Assembly: GCA_017628165.1 (NCBI GenBank)
Contig: JAGBZQ010000126.1
Span: 1-11,509 of the forward strand
Reading direction: 5' to 3'
From: Kiritimatiellia bacterium
Lineage (GTDB): Bacteria; Verrucomicrobiota; Kiritimatiellia; RFP12; UBA1067
DNA length: 11,509 bases
The position numbers and the translations under genes were made by a program. Positions 1-7,799 of this stretch are shown piece by piece; the first letter of the stretch is position 1; every line of letters starts with the position of its first letter. The notes beneath the pieces were generated by a model. It saw only the letters and a program-made list of their open reading frames with translations, ran no database searches and was not told where the DNA came from.

Positions 1-152
1 GGATCCTGATACAAATGCTCGATTCGCTGGGTATTAAAGGTCGAAGCACGGCGAATGAGGCCATGAACTTCATATCCTTTCTCCAGCAAAAGTTCTGCAA
101 GATAACTGCCGTCTTGTCCTGTAATTCCGGTAATGAATGCTTTTTTAGCCAT
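1..152 (-). CDS. gmd: GDP-mannose 4,6-dehydratase, N-terminal part (cut by window edge)
   Basis: Converts GDP-D-mannose to GDP-4-keto-6-deoxymannose in the cytoplasm, the first step to GDP-fucose, GDP-rhamnose or related sugars. Only 50 codons are visible. They begin MAKKAFITGITGQDGSYLAE, with the Rossmann nucleotide-binding loop TGITGQDG at residues 8-15, then LLLEKGYEVHGLIRRAST and FNTQRIEHLYQD. The run GITGQDGSYLAELLLEKGY...HG.IRR.S.FNT.RI.H is characteristic of Gmd rather than of other sugar dehydratases. The ATG at 152 follows an AAAGG at 162-166 with 9 nt spacing. Another ATG at 159 is out of frame and stops after four codons. The gene is divergent from rfbC across a 131-bp promoter region, consistent with a polysaccharide cluster. 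The gene is truncated only by the end of the sequence, at a GGATCC that may be a cloning junction. Confidence 0.93.
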   Translation of the reverse strand, partial: MAKKAFITGITGQDGSYLAELLLEKGYEVHGLIRRASTFNTQRIEHLYQD

Positions 153-197
153 GAGCCATTGCCTTTATTTGTTTCTTTTTACATTAAAGTGATATTA

Positions 198-226
198 ATT
201 TTACCAAAGATGGGGTGCGATTACAA
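198..226 (-). promoter_or_regulatory. Predicted gmd promoter, extended -10 with partial -35
   Basis: On the minus strand the box TGGTAAAAT (206-198) is an extended -10 element. It lies 17 bp downstream of TTGTAA (226-221), which matches 4 of 6 bases of TTGACA. The predicted start near 191 gives a leader of about 39 nt before gmd. Based on consensus matching only. Confidence 0.5.
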
Positions 227-232
227 ATAAAA

Positions 233-241
233 TGGTATAAT
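233..241 (+). promoter_or_regulatory. Predicted rfbCBDA promoter, extended -10
   Basis: TGGTATAAT is a perfect TATAAT with the TGn extension. No recognisable -35 hexamer lies 16-18 bp upstream, which fits an extended -10 promoter. The predicted start near 248 leaves a leader of about 36 nt. The 13 bases at 232-244 are identical to those in front of htpG (3662-3674). Confidence 0.6.
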
Positions 242-283
242 ATTTGCAGTTTTTTGAGGTGTAATCAGAAGAATGAATAGACA

Positions 284-835
284 ATGAAAGTTTACAACAC
301 CGAAATAGAAGATCTTAAGATAATTGAGCCGAAAAGGTTCGGTGATGCTAGAGGCTGGTTTTCCGAAGTGTATAGCCTTGAGTGTTATCGTGAATTTGGG
401 ATCAATGCTGAATTTGTTCAGGACAATGAAAGTTTTTCGTCCAGAGGGGTTGTTCGCGGTCTTCATTGGCAGGCGGCTCCGCATACACAGGCAAAGCTTG
501 TGCGTGCGGCAAGAGGTTCTGTCTGGGATGTTGCTGTAGATATCCGCAAGGGATCAAAAACGTATGGCAAGCATGTTGCCGTAGAGCTTAGTGCCGAAAA
601 CGGCCGTCAGCTTTTTATTCCGCGTGGATTTGCGCACGGATTTGTCGTCTTAGAGGACAATACACTTTTTAGCTACAAGTGCGATAATTATTATTGCGCT
701 GCGGCGGACAGGGGGATTCGGTTTGACGATCTTGCGTTGGGAATTCAATGGCCAAAGATGGATATCCCCTTGAACTTGTCAGAAAAAGATTTAAAGCATC
801 CTTTCTTTTGCGATATCGAACCATGGGAGAATTAA
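284..835 (+). CDS. rfbC: dTDP-4-dehydrorhamnose 3,5-epimerase
   Basis: Cytoplasmic RmlC, third enzyme of dTDP-L-rhamnose synthesis: it epimerises C3 and C5 of dTDP-4-keto-6-deoxyglucose. At 183 aa it has the normal family length and the cupin-fold signature blocks: EPKRFGDARGWFSE (15-28), FVQDNES (44-50), VVRGLHWQ (56-63), KLVR..RGSVWDVAVDIRKGS (71-91) and FIPRGFAHGF (111-120). By alignment to E. coli RfbC from memory, the catalytic base is His61 in GLHWQ and the catalytic tyrosine is Tyr131 in SYKC. The ATG at 284 has only a weak purine run AGAAGA (267-272, 11 nt away). It is preceded by a four-codon open frame (273-287) whose TGA overlaps it. First gene of a tight rfbCBDA operon, with rfbB starting 1 bp after its stop. 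Confidence 0.96.
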   Translation: MKVYNTEIEDLKIIEPKRFGDARGWFSEVYSLECYREFGINAEFVQDNESFSSRGVVRGLHWQAAPHTQAKLVRAARGSVWDVAVDIRKGSKTYGKHVAVELSAENGRQLFIPRGFAHGFVVLEDNTLFSYKCDNYYCAAADRGIRFDDLALGIQWPKMDIPLNLSEKDLKHPFFCDIEPWEN

Positions 836-836
836 A

Positions 837-1907
837 ATGTTTAGTAAGCGTTGTATAGTAACCGGAGGCGCGGGATTTATAGGTTCTCAGCTTGCGCGTC
901 TTTTGCTCAAGGAGACCGAGGCTCACGTTCTGGTAGTCGATAAGTTGACATACGCTGGCGTTCCGGAGTCATTGAAGGAGGTGGGGCTTGATCCTGAAAC
1001 GCTGAACTCTTTAAACCCCCGTCTTGTTTTTCTCAAGGCTGATATTTGTGATCATGAGGCGATGAGCAGGGCTTTCGCCGATTTTAAGCCTGATACCATA
1101 TTTCATCTTGCCGCAGAGTCCCATGTGGATAGATCTATAGACGGTCCCGGAGAGTTTGTCCGGACCAACATTGTGGGCACTGCCACGCTTCTGCAGGTGG
1201 CGCTTGCCTATTGGCGCGAGCATAAGAATTTCGTATTTCAGCATATATCCACGGATGAGGTTTATGGCGCGCTTGGTGAGGACGGTTATTTTACGGAGTC
1301 CACGCCCTATTCTCCGCATTCTCCGTATTCGGCATCCAAGGCGGCGAGTGACCATCTCGTCAGAGCGTGGCACGATACATACGCTCTTCCGACTTTGATA
1401 ACGAATTGTTCGAACAACTACGGCCCCTACCATTTCCCTGAGAAGCTGATTCCGCTTATCATTCTTAACTGTCTTGCTCTCAAGCCGCTTCCAGTTTACG
1501 GCAAGGGCGCGAATGTTCGCGACTGGCTCTATGTGGAGGATCATGCAAGGGCGCTTCTCCTGGTGAACGAAAAGGGAGTTCATGGCGAGACATACAACGT
1601 GGGAGGGCGTAACGAGCGCACAAATCTTGAAGTGGTGCGGACGGTATGTTCAATCCTCGACGATCTTAGGCCGCGCGCGGATGGTCAGAGATACGAGAGC
1701 CTGATTACCTTTGTCCAAGATCGTCCCGGCCATGATTTGCGCTATGCCATCGACCCTGGCAAGCTTTGTGGCGAGCTTGGCTGGAAGCCGTTGGAGAATT
1801 TTGATACAGGCATCCGCAAAACGGTTGAATGGTATCTTGATAACGAGTGGTGGTGGAAGCCGATCCACGAGAAGCGCTACTCGGGCGAGAGGCTTGGAAA
1901 GGGTTAA
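837..1907 (+). CDS. rfbB: dTDP-glucose 4,6-dehydratase
   Basis: RmlB, a cytoplasmic NAD-dependent short-chain dehydrogenase/reductase that converts dTDP-glucose to dTDP-4-keto-6-deoxyglucose, the second step to dTDP-L-rhamnose. The 356-aa protein has the family length. Visible motifs are the NAD-binding TGGAGFIGS (9-17), HLAAESHVDRSI (90-101), the active-site STDEVYG (138-144, with the Thr-Asp-Glu proton-transfer set at 139-141), the catalytic YSASK (Tyr164, Lys168), NNYGPYHFPEKLIP (193-206) and GKGANVRDWLYVEDH (222-236). The start is clear: GGGAGA at 825-830 lies 6 nt before the ATG, and the Rossmann loop follows at once. It lies 1 bp after rfbC and 3 bp before rfbD, so the genes are surely co-transcribed. 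Confidence 0.97.
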   Translation: MFSKRCIVTGGAGFIGSQLARLLLKETEAHVLVVDKLTYAGVPESLKEVGLDPETLNSLNPRLVFLKADICDHEAMSRAFADFKPDTIFHLAAESHVDRSIDGPGEFVRTNIVGTATLLQVALAYWREHKNFVFQHISTDEVYGALGEDGYFTESTPYSPHSPYSASKAASDHLVRAWHDTYALPTLITNCSNNYGPYHFPEKLIPLIILNCLALKPLPVYGKGANVRDWLYVEDHARALLLVNEKGVHGETYNVGGRNERTNLEVVRTVCSILDDLRPRADGQRYESLITFVQDRPGHDLRYAIDPGKLCGELGWKPLENFDTGIRKTVEWYLDNEWWWKPIHEKRYSGERLGKG

Positions 1908-1910
1908 GAG

Positions 1911-2771
1911 ATGAAAGTTCTGGTTACAGGCGCGAAAGGAATGCTCGGGCGGACGCTTGTCCGTGAGCTCGGGGGGCTCTTTGAGATGATGTCCAGCGAT
2001 CTTCCAGAGGCGGATATAACGAATGAGAGCATGATAGATGCGGTGATCGAGCATCATTCCCCTGATGCCGTAATCCATTGCGCAGCGATGACGGCGGTTG
2101 ACCGATGCGAAACTGAGCGTGATGCGGCTTTTCGCCTCAATGCGTACGGGACGGCGAATGTGGCTTCTGCCTGCCGCAGGCACGGAGTCAGGCTCATTGC
2201 AATTTCAACGGATTATGTTTTTGACGGCAGCTCAGACAGGCCATACGATGAATTTGCCCGCCCCTCTGGCGGAGATACTGTTTATGGGCAGAGCAAATTT
2301 GCCGGCGAAGAGGCCGTGCGCGAGCTTTGTCCAGATCATGTGATATGCCGCATTTCTTGGCTATACGGCGAAGGCGGGCCGAGTTTTGTGCATACGATGA
2401 TGGGCCTTGCCGACGGATCGCGCGCGATTCTTAAAGTGGTTGCCGACCAGCGCGGAAATCCCACAAGCGCGCTTGCCGTAGCGCGTGCGCTCGGAAATAT
2501 TCTCGCGCGCCCGAATCTGTGCGGTACTTTTCATCTCACATGCGAGGGCGAAGCATCATGGGCCGAGTTCGCCACGGAGATCTTTCGCCTTGCGGGGAGG
2601 AATCAAAAGATTGAGCCTTGCTCCACTGACGAGTTTCCGCGTAGAGCACCGCGCCCGAAAAATTCGCGGCTTGAAAAGATGGCGCTGAGATTGGCGGGTC
2701 TGCCGCAAATGCCGCATTGGAAAGATGCGCTCAAAGAGTTTATGTCGACAGAGTTTAATGTAAAAGGGTAA
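1911..2771 (+). CDS. rfbD: dTDP-4-dehydrorhamnose reductase
   Basis: RmlD performs the last step, NAD(P)H-dependent reduction of dTDP-4-keto-L-rhamnose to dTDP-L-rhamnose. The 286-aa protein carries the nucleotide-binding GAKGMLGRTL (7-16), CAAMTAVDRCE (57-67), STDYVFDG (99-106), the catalytic YGQSK (Tyr125, Lys129) and RISWLYG (148-154, normally RTSWLYG). The family's GNPTSALAVARAL segment is present further on. GGAAAGGG at 1896-1903 sits 7 nt before the ATG, inside the end of rfbB. Gaps are 3 bp to rfbB and 9 bp to rfbA. Identity rests on motif and order, and the complete pathway around it supports it. Confidence 0.95.
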   Translation: MKVLVTGAKGMLGRTLVRELGGLFEMMSSDLPEADITNESMIDAVIEHHSPDAVIHCAAMTAVDRCETERDAAFRLNAYGTANVASACRRHGVRLIAISTDYVFDGSSDRPYDEFARPSGGDTVYGQSKFAGEEAVRELCPDHVICRISWLYGEGGPSFVHTMMGLADGSRAILKVVADQRGNPTSALAVARALGNILARPNLCGTFHLTCEGEASWAEFATEIFRLAGRNQKIEPCSTDEFPRRAPRPKNSRLEKMALRLAGLPQMPHWKDALKEFMSTEFNVKG

Positions 2772-2780
2772 GGTGCGAAT

Positions 2781-3650
2781 ATGGCGAGAAAAGGAATAAT
2801 TTTGGCAGGAGGAGCTGGAACGCGCCTTCATCCTTTGACGTGTGTCGTCTCCAAGCAGCTTCTTCCCGTGTACGACAAGCCGATGGTTTACTATCCGCTT
2901 TCCACGCTTATGCTAGCGGGGATAAGGGATGTGTTGATAATTTCGACACCGCAGGATCTGCCGAATTTTGAGCGGCTTCTCGGTGACGGCTCCCAGCTTG
3001 GCATGAAGTTTTCCTATAAAGTCCAGAAAATCCCTAATGGCCTTGCCCAGGCGTTCGTGATCGCTCGCGAGTTCATCGGCGAGGATGATGTTTGCTTGGT
3101 GCTGGGTGATAATATTTTCTACGGCGCGAATCTTCCGGGGCTTTTGAAGGTGGTTAACGAGCGAAAGACGCCGACCGTATTCGGCTATCGCGTGAGTGAT
3201 CCAGAACGCTATGGCGTGGTGGAATTCGATTCAGCGGGGCATGCGGTGTCGCTTGAGGAAAAGCCTAAAGAGCCGAAGTCTAATTATGCCGTTGTAGGGC
3301 TTTACTTTTATCCAAATGATGTGGTTGAGAAGGCGGCACGGCTCAAGCCTTCCGCCCGCGGCGAGTATGAGATTACGGACTTGAATCGTGAGTATCTATC
3401 GGAGGGGCGGCTTTCGGTTGAAGAGATGGGGCGCGGCTTTGCTTGGCTCGATACCGGGACGCACGCCTCGCTTGCCGATGCTACGAATTTTGTCCGTGCG
3501 CTTATCGATCGGCAGGGATTGCAGATATCGTGTATAGAGGAAATCGCGTTGGATAAAGGATGGATTGACGAATCTCAGCTTTCGGCGCTGGCGGAAAAGT
3601 ACGGTAAGTCATCGTACGGAACGTATTTAAGAAATCTGATCAAAGCATAA
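2781..3650 (+). CDS. rfbA: Glucose-1-phosphate thymidylyltransferase
   Basis: RmlA joins glucose-1-phosphate and dTTP to dTDP-glucose, the first committed and usually feedback-inhibited step of the pathway. At 289 aa it is a normal short-type RmlA. Motifs: the nucleotidyl-transfer loop GGAGTRLHPLT (10-20) with Lys25 after it, KPMVYYPLSTLMLAGIRD (33-50), the metal-site Asp110 in VLGDNIFYG, EEKPK (159-163), GEYEITDLN (194-202) and the second metal-site Asp224 in WLDTGT. AAGGTG at 2770-2775 lies 5 nt before the ATG. It is the last rfb gene, and its stop is 30 bp before htpG. The order C-B-D-A is a common variant. No terminator is visible after it, so some read-through into htpG is likely. Confidence 0.97.
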   Translation: MARKGIILAGGAGTRLHPLTCVVSKQLLPVYDKPMVYYPLSTLMLAGIRDVLIISTPQDLPNFERLLGDGSQLGMKFSYKVQKIPNGLAQAFVIAREFIGEDDVCLVLGDNIFYGANLPGLLKVVNERKTPTVFGYRVSDPERYGVVEFDSAGHAVSLEEKPKEPKSNYAVVGLYFYPNDVVEKAARLKPSARGEYEITDLNREYLSEGRLSVEEMGRGFAWLDTGTHASLADATNFVRALIDRQGLQISCIEEIALDKGWIDESQLSALAEKYGKSSYGTYLRNLIKA

Positions 3651-3662
3651 ACGCTTAGTCTA

Positions 3663-3671
3663 TGGTATAAT
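3663..3671 (+). promoter_or_regulatory. Predicted htpG promoter, extended -10
   Basis: TGGTATAAT lies in the 30-bp gap between rfbA and htpG, with no good -35 upstream. Counting the last T as -7 puts the start near 3678, only about 3 nt before the htpG ATG at 3681. No heat-shock operator (such as a CIRCE inverted repeat) is visible in the gap. Confidence 0.6.
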
Positions 3672-3680
3672 ATTCCAACT

Positions 3681-5570
3681 ATGGAAACGAAGACTAATCA
3701 ATTCAAGGCAGAGATCGCAGAAATGCTCGATCTCGTTGTTAACTCACTTTATTCGAAGAAGGAGATCTTTCTTCGCGAGCTCATATCCAACGCATCTGAT
3801 GCTATCGACCGCGCGAAGTTCCTCGCGCTTACGGATAAGACTCTCATCTCCGACAACCCAGAGTGGAAAATAGAGATTGCCGTAGATAAGGCTGCCGGCA
3901 CTCTCATGATTAGCGATAATGGCACCGGCATGGATGCTGCCGATCTCGAGCAGAATCTCGGCACTATCGCAAGTTCTGGCACGAAGGCCTTCCGCAAGGC
4001 TCTTAAGGAAAAGGGCGGCGAGAATCTCCCTGAGCTTATCGGTCAGTTCGGCGTAGGATTTTATGCCGCGTTCATGGTGGCCGACCGGGTGCGCGTGGTG
4101 TCCAAGAAGCGTGGCTCAGATGCAGCGTTTCAGTGGGAGTCCGACATGACCGGCGGCTATACTCTCGCCGATTCCGTTCGCGACGGCTACGGTACGAGTG
4201 TCATGCTTCATCTGCGGGCTGATCAGTCCGAGTATCTTGACCGCTGGCGCATCAGCGAGCTTGTGAAGAAGTATTCCGATTTCATCTCTTGCCCCATCAC
4301 ATTCCGCCAGATTGATGTTCCTGCCGATGAGAAAGAAGAGGATAAGAAGCGCCGCGAGGAGCAGGAGGCAAAGCCGCTTAACACGATGGTGGCTCTTTGG
4401 AAGCGCTCTAAGAAGGATGTGAAGGAGGGAGAATACGCCGAGTTCTACAAGCACCTCACCCATGACTGGGAGGATCCTTTCGAGGCGATTCCTTTCTCCG
4501 GTGAAGGTCAGGTGGAGTTCAAGGCGCTTCTCTTCATTCCCAAGAAGGCCACGATGGAGCTTTATATGCCGCAGCAGAAGCGCGGGCTTTCGCTCTACGT
4601 GAGAAACGTTTTCATTGGCGACGATATCGAGATGCTTCTGCCGGGTTATCTCAGGTTTGTGCGCGGTGTGGTGGATTCGAGCGATTTGCCGCTTAATGTT
4701 TCGCGTGAAATGCTTCAAGACGATGCGATCATCGCAAAGATTAAAAGTGCGGTCACTTCTAAGATTCTCTCTACGCTCGAGACGCTCAAGAAGGATTCTG
4801 ATCGTTATAATGAGTTTTGGAATTCCTTTGGTACGGTTCTCAAGGAGGGTGTGCATACGGACTATGCCAACGCCGATAGGATCAAGAAGCTTCTCAAGTG
4901 GCCTACCGCCCGCGGCGACGCAGGCAAGAGCATCTTCCTTGAGGATTATGTCAAGGATATGGCAAATGGGCAGGCTGACATCTACTATCACCTTGCCGAG
5001 CGCGAGGATGATGCCCGCAAGGCACCGCAGCTTGAGGCTGCGCGCAAGCACGGGTGCGATGTCCTTCTTTTCTGCGATCCCGTGGACGAATACCTGACGG
5101 AGTCTTTGCGTGAGTTTGACGGCAAGAAGTTCGTGGATGTGGCTCGCGGCGATGTGAGCTTCGGCACGGATGCCGAGCGCGATGCCGAAAAGAAGGCTAA
5201 CGAGAAGGCGGCGGAGGAGCTTAAGGGCTTCCTCGAATCTGTCAAGAAGGAGCTTGGCGAGAGCGTCTCTGACGTCCGTGTTTCCACGCGTCTTGCCGAT
5301 TCCCCCTGCTGCCTTGTGGCCAAGGAGAACGCGCTTCCGCCTTCGATGGTACGCATGATGCGGGCTATGAAGAATGATGTTCCGGAAGAGAAGCGTATCC
5401 TTGAGGTCAATGCACAGCATCCGCTCGTCAAGAAGATCGCCGCGCTCGAAGGGGCTGAATTTGCAGATTCTGTGGCGCTTCTTTACGATGCCGCGCTTAT
5501 TGCCGAGGGTTCGCCTGTAGCGGACGGTGCGCGCTTCACGAAGCTTCTGGCGCAATTGATGATGAAGTGA
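3681..5570 (+). CDS. htpG: Molecular chaperone HtpG (Hsp90 family)
   Basis: Cytosolic ATP-driven dimeric chaperone. The 629-aa length is close to E. coli HtpG (624). The N-terminal GHKL ATPase domain (about 1-215) shows FLRELISNASDA with Glu33 and Asn37, ISDNGTGMD (77-85), GTIASSGTKAF (94-104) and the lid/phosphate loop GQFGVGFYAAF (121-131). A charged linker of Asp/Glu/Lys/Arg residues spans about 215-231. The middle domain holds GEGQVEFKALLFIP, LYVRNVFI and the ATP-contacting arginine loop PLNVSREMLQ (Arg342). The C-terminal dimerisation domain follows. The start is fixed by family alignment at METKTNQFKAE. No Shine-Dalgarno precedes it and a -10 box ends 9 nt upstream, so the mRNA may be almost leaderless. 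The amidohydrolase gene starts 10 bp after its stop. Confidence 0.97.
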   Translation: METKTNQFKAEIAEMLDLVVNSLYSKKEIFLRELISNASDAIDRAKFLALTDKTLISDNPEWKIEIAVDKAAGTLMISDNGTGMDAADLEQNLGTIASSGTKAFRKALKEKGGENLPELIGQFGVGFYAAFMVADRVRVVSKKRGSDAAFQWESDMTGGYTLADSVRDGYGTSVMLHLRADQSEYLDRWRISELVKKYSDFISCPITFRQIDVPADEKEEDKKRREEQEAKPLNTMVALWKRSKKDVKEGEYAEFYKHLTHDWEDPFEAIPFSGEGQVEFKALLFIPKKATMELYMPQQKRGLSLYVRNVFIGDDIEMLLPGYLRFVRGVVDSSDLPLNVSREMLQDDAIIAKIKSAVTSKILSTLETLKKDSDRYNEFWNSFGTVLKEGVHTDYANADRIKKLLKWPTARGDAGKSIFLEDYVKDMANGQADIYYHLAEREDDARKAPQLEAARKHGCDVLLFCDPVDEYLTESLREFDGKKFVDVARGDVSFGTDAERDAEKKANEKAAEELKGFLESVKKELGESVSDVRVSTRLADSPCCLVAKENALPPSMVRMMRAMKNDVPEEKRILEVNAQHPLVKKIAALEGAEFADSVALLYDAALIAEGSPVADGARFTKLLAQLMMK

Positions 5571-5580
5571 TCTGCGGCGC

Positions 5581-6411
5581 ATGGTCATAGATTTCCATTC
5601 GCATTCGTTCATCCCCGATGCGGTTGCCGCCCGTGCCATCGGCGCTATGGCTCGCAATGTGGAGGGGGTGATTGCGCCTATTGGGGATGGTACGCTTGGC
5701 AATCAGCTTGATCAGATGGAGCATGATGGCGTTGATATGGCAGTTATGCTTCCTATCGCCACCAAGCCTACGCAGCACGATGTCATTCTCCGTAATGCGC
5801 TGGCGATTCGCGAAGGGCGTTGCGATGCCCGTTCTGCGGAAATGCTTGTGCCGTTCATGTCTGTGCATCCGTTTGACCCCGAGCTCAAGAAGCACATCGA
5901 GGAGATTTCTTCGCTTGGATTTCACGGTGTAAAGGTTCATCCGTATTATCAGAATTTTTCGCTGGAGGATCCCGCCGTTCGTCCGATGTTTGAGATTCTG
6001 TCTGCGAACGGCCTTGTGGTGGTGAGCCACTGCGGTTATGACGTGGGGTATCCTGGGCGTTATGATGCGTGCGGGCCCAAGGAAATCGCTTCTCTTCTCA
6101 AGAGCGTTCCTGATCTTGTGTTTGTTGCCGCGCATCTCGGCGGGTGCTTGGGATTTGCGCCGCATGCCACGGACGAGATTGTCGATCTCGGGTGTTACGC
6201 CGACACGAGCGCACTCATGAGGGATTGGATGCGCGATGAAGAAATGCGTCTTTGCCGGTCGTGGCCGGCAGAGCGTCTTCTTTTCGGTACAGATTTTCCG
6301 TGGAACGTCTGCTCCGAGGCGATTGGTTGGGTGAAATCTGTTCGCAGCGAGCGCGACTGGGATGCTGTCTTCAGCGGCAACGCCCGTAGGCTTTTGAAAA
6401 TAGGAAATTGA
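5581..6411 (+). CDS. TIM-barrel amidohydrolase (Amidohydro_2 type), substrate unknown
   Basis: A 276-aa metal-dependent hydrolase or decarboxylase of the amidohydrolase superfamily, probably cytoplasmic, as no signal peptide is visible. The metal-binding pattern is readable: DFHSH with His6 and His8 on strand 1, FHGVKVHPYYQNF (114-126, Lys118/His120 region), VVSHCGY with His150, VAAHLGG with His185, and LFGTDFPW with catalytic Asp238. HLGG and GTDFPW near the C-terminus are typical of the PF04909-type branch (ACMSD-like and uncharacterised relatives). The exact reaction cannot be told. The ATG at 5581 has a poor ribosome binding site, but the HxH begins at residue 6, as usual. It lies 10 bp after htpG and 5 bp before trpB2, so it is probably co-transcribed with both. 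Confidence 0.88.
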   Translation: MVIDFHSHSFIPDAVAARAIGAMARNVEGVIAPIGDGTLGNQLDQMEHDGVDMAVMLPIATKPTQHDVILRNALAIREGRCDARSAEMLVPFMSVHPFDPELKKHIEEISSLGFHGVKVHPYYQNFSLEDPAVRPMFEILSANGLVVVSHCGYDVGYPGRYDACGPKEIASLLKSVPDLVFVAAHLGGCLGFAPHATDEIVDLGCYADTSALMRDWMRDEEMRLCRSWPAERLLFGTDFPWNVCSEAIGWVKSVRSERDWDAVFSGNARRLLKIGN

Positions 6412-6416
6412 GATAA

Positions 6417-7787
6417 ATGAATATGCAAGAGATTCCTTATAAGACATACCTAAATGAAAACGAGCTTCCTGAGGCGTGGTACAACGTCCGTGCCGATATG
6501 GTCAAGAAGCCCGCCCCTCTTCTTAATTCCAAGACGCTCGAGCCGTGTACGGCACGCGATCTTGAGCCGGTGTTCTGTGCCGATCTGGTCAAGCAGGAGC
6601 TCGATGAAACTACGGCATGGTTTCCGATACCGAAGGAGATCCGTGACTTCTACAAAATGTTTCGCCCTTCGCCTCTTGTGCGTGCGTACTTTCTTGAGAA
6701 GGCGCTTGGAACGCCTGCGAAGATTTATTACAAGTTCGAGGGCAACAACACCTCTGGGTCTCACAAGCTCAATTCCGCTGTTGCTCAGGCTTACTATGCC
6801 AAGGCGCAGGGGCTTAAAGGTGTGACTACGGAGACAGGCGCTGGGCAGTGGGGGACTGCGCTTTCAATGGCGTCTGCGTTTTTCGGTCTCGACTGCCGCG
6901 TTTTTATGGTGAAGTGCTCCTACGAGCAGAAGCCTTTTCGCCGTGAGGTCATGCGCACGTACGGTGCAAGCGTCACACCATCGCCGTCGATGACCACAAA
7001 TGTGGGGCAGATGATCAACCGCGAGCATCCTGGATCGTCTGGATCGCTCGGTTGTGCGATTTCTGAGGCTGTAGAGGCCGCAACGTCTCTTCCCGGATAT
7101 AGATATGTTCTTGGTTCTGTTCTTAATCAGGTGATGCTTCATCAGTCTATCATCGGTCTTGAGGCTCACTCGGCATTCAAGAAACTTGGCGTGAAGCCGG
7201 ATGTGATTATCGGATGCGCAGGCGGAGGCTCAAACCTTGGCGGTCTTGTGGCTCCGTTCATGGGTGAGAAGTTGCGCGGCGAGTGCGATTATCGCTTTGT
7301 GGCCGTCGAGCCGGCAAGCTGTCCGTCGCTTACGCGTGGGCGATTTGCGTATGACTATTGCGATACCGGCAGGATATGTCCGCTTGCCAAGATGTACACG
7401 ATCGGTGCCGACTTTATTCCTTCCGCGAGCCATTCTGGCGGGCTTAGGTATCATGGTATGAGCCCGATTCTCTCCGAGCTTTACAATCAGGGGCTTATGG
7501 AGGCGGTTAGTGTCAAGCAGACGGAGGTCTTTGAGGCCGCGCAGTATTTTGCGAGGACAGAGGGGCTTCTTCCGGCACCGGAGTCGAGCCATGCGATTCG
7601 CGCGGCTATTGATGAGGCTATAAAGTGTCGCGAGAGCGGTGAGGGAAAGACTATCCTTTTCGGCCTTACAGGAACGGGCTACTTTGATATGAAGGCGTAT
7701 CAGGCCTTTAACGACCATTTGATGGGTGACTATATTCCCACGGACGAAGAATTGGCCGCGGGGTTTGCCAAGCTTCCCAAGGTTTAA
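6417..7787 (+). CDS. trpB: Tryptophan synthase beta chain, TrpB2 type
   Basis: A PLP enzyme that condenses indole with serine to form tryptophan. At 456 aa it is longer than ordinary TrpB1 (about 400), with the N-terminal extension of the TrpB2 branch (RPSPLVRAYFLEKALGTPAKIYYKFEGNNTSGSHKLN...). The PLP lysine is Lys117 in SHKLN. The catalytic ETGAGQWG is at 139-146, and the Trp in place of the His of TrpB1's GAGQHG is a TrpB2 mark. The phosphate-binding CAGGGSNLGG lies at 267-276, and PAPESSHA and GLTGTGYFD follow. No trpA or other trp gene is in the window. TrpB2 is thought to act without TrpA, in indole salvage or, as proposed for some members, in serine-related reactions. Gaps are 5 bp upstream and 12 bp downstream. 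Family certain, physiological role not. Confidence 0.93.
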   Translation: MNMQEIPYKTYLNENELPEAWYNVRADMVKKPAPLLNSKTLEPCTARDLEPVFCADLVKQELDETTAWFPIPKEIRDFYKMFRPSPLVRAYFLEKALGTPAKIYYKFEGNNTSGSHKLNSAVAQAYYAKAQGLKGVTTETGAGQWGTALSMASAFFGLDCRVFMVKCSYEQKPFRREVMRTYGASVTPSPSMTTNVGQMINREHPGSSGSLGCAISEAVEAATSLPGYRYVLGSVLNQVMLHQSIIGLEAHSAFKKLGVKPDVIIGCAGGGSNLGGLVAPFMGEKLRGECDYRFVAVEPASCPSLTRGRFAYDYCDTGRICPLAKMYTIGADFIPSASHSGGLRYHGMSPILSELYNQGLMEAVSVKQTEVFEAAQYFARTEGLLPAPESSHAIRAAIDEAIKCRESGEGKTILFGLTGTGYFDMKAYQAFNDHLMGDYIPTDEELAAGFAKLPKV

Positions 7788-7799
7788 GGAATATTGCGG

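Noticed and set aside
1..6. GGATCC at the window start as a biological breakpoint in gmd
   Set aside because: It is a BamHI site and the frame is intact up to it, so it is more simply a clone or window boundary than a gene truncation.
4116..5702. Long minus-strand open frame of 528 codons opposite htpG
   Set aside because: It is an antisense shadow of a certain HtpG gene, is rich in Arg, Leu and Ile runs without recognisable motifs, and arises from codon bias.
5536..6447. Minus-strand open frame of 303 codons opposite the amidohydrolase
   Set aside because: It overlaps a plus-strand gene with a full metal-binding motif set and shows no motifs of its own.
7794..7799. TTG start for the metalloenzyme
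   Set aside because: Only 3 nt separate it from AAGGA. The GTG at 7800 has 9 nt spacing and gives the usual N-terminus MKMLFLF.DG.
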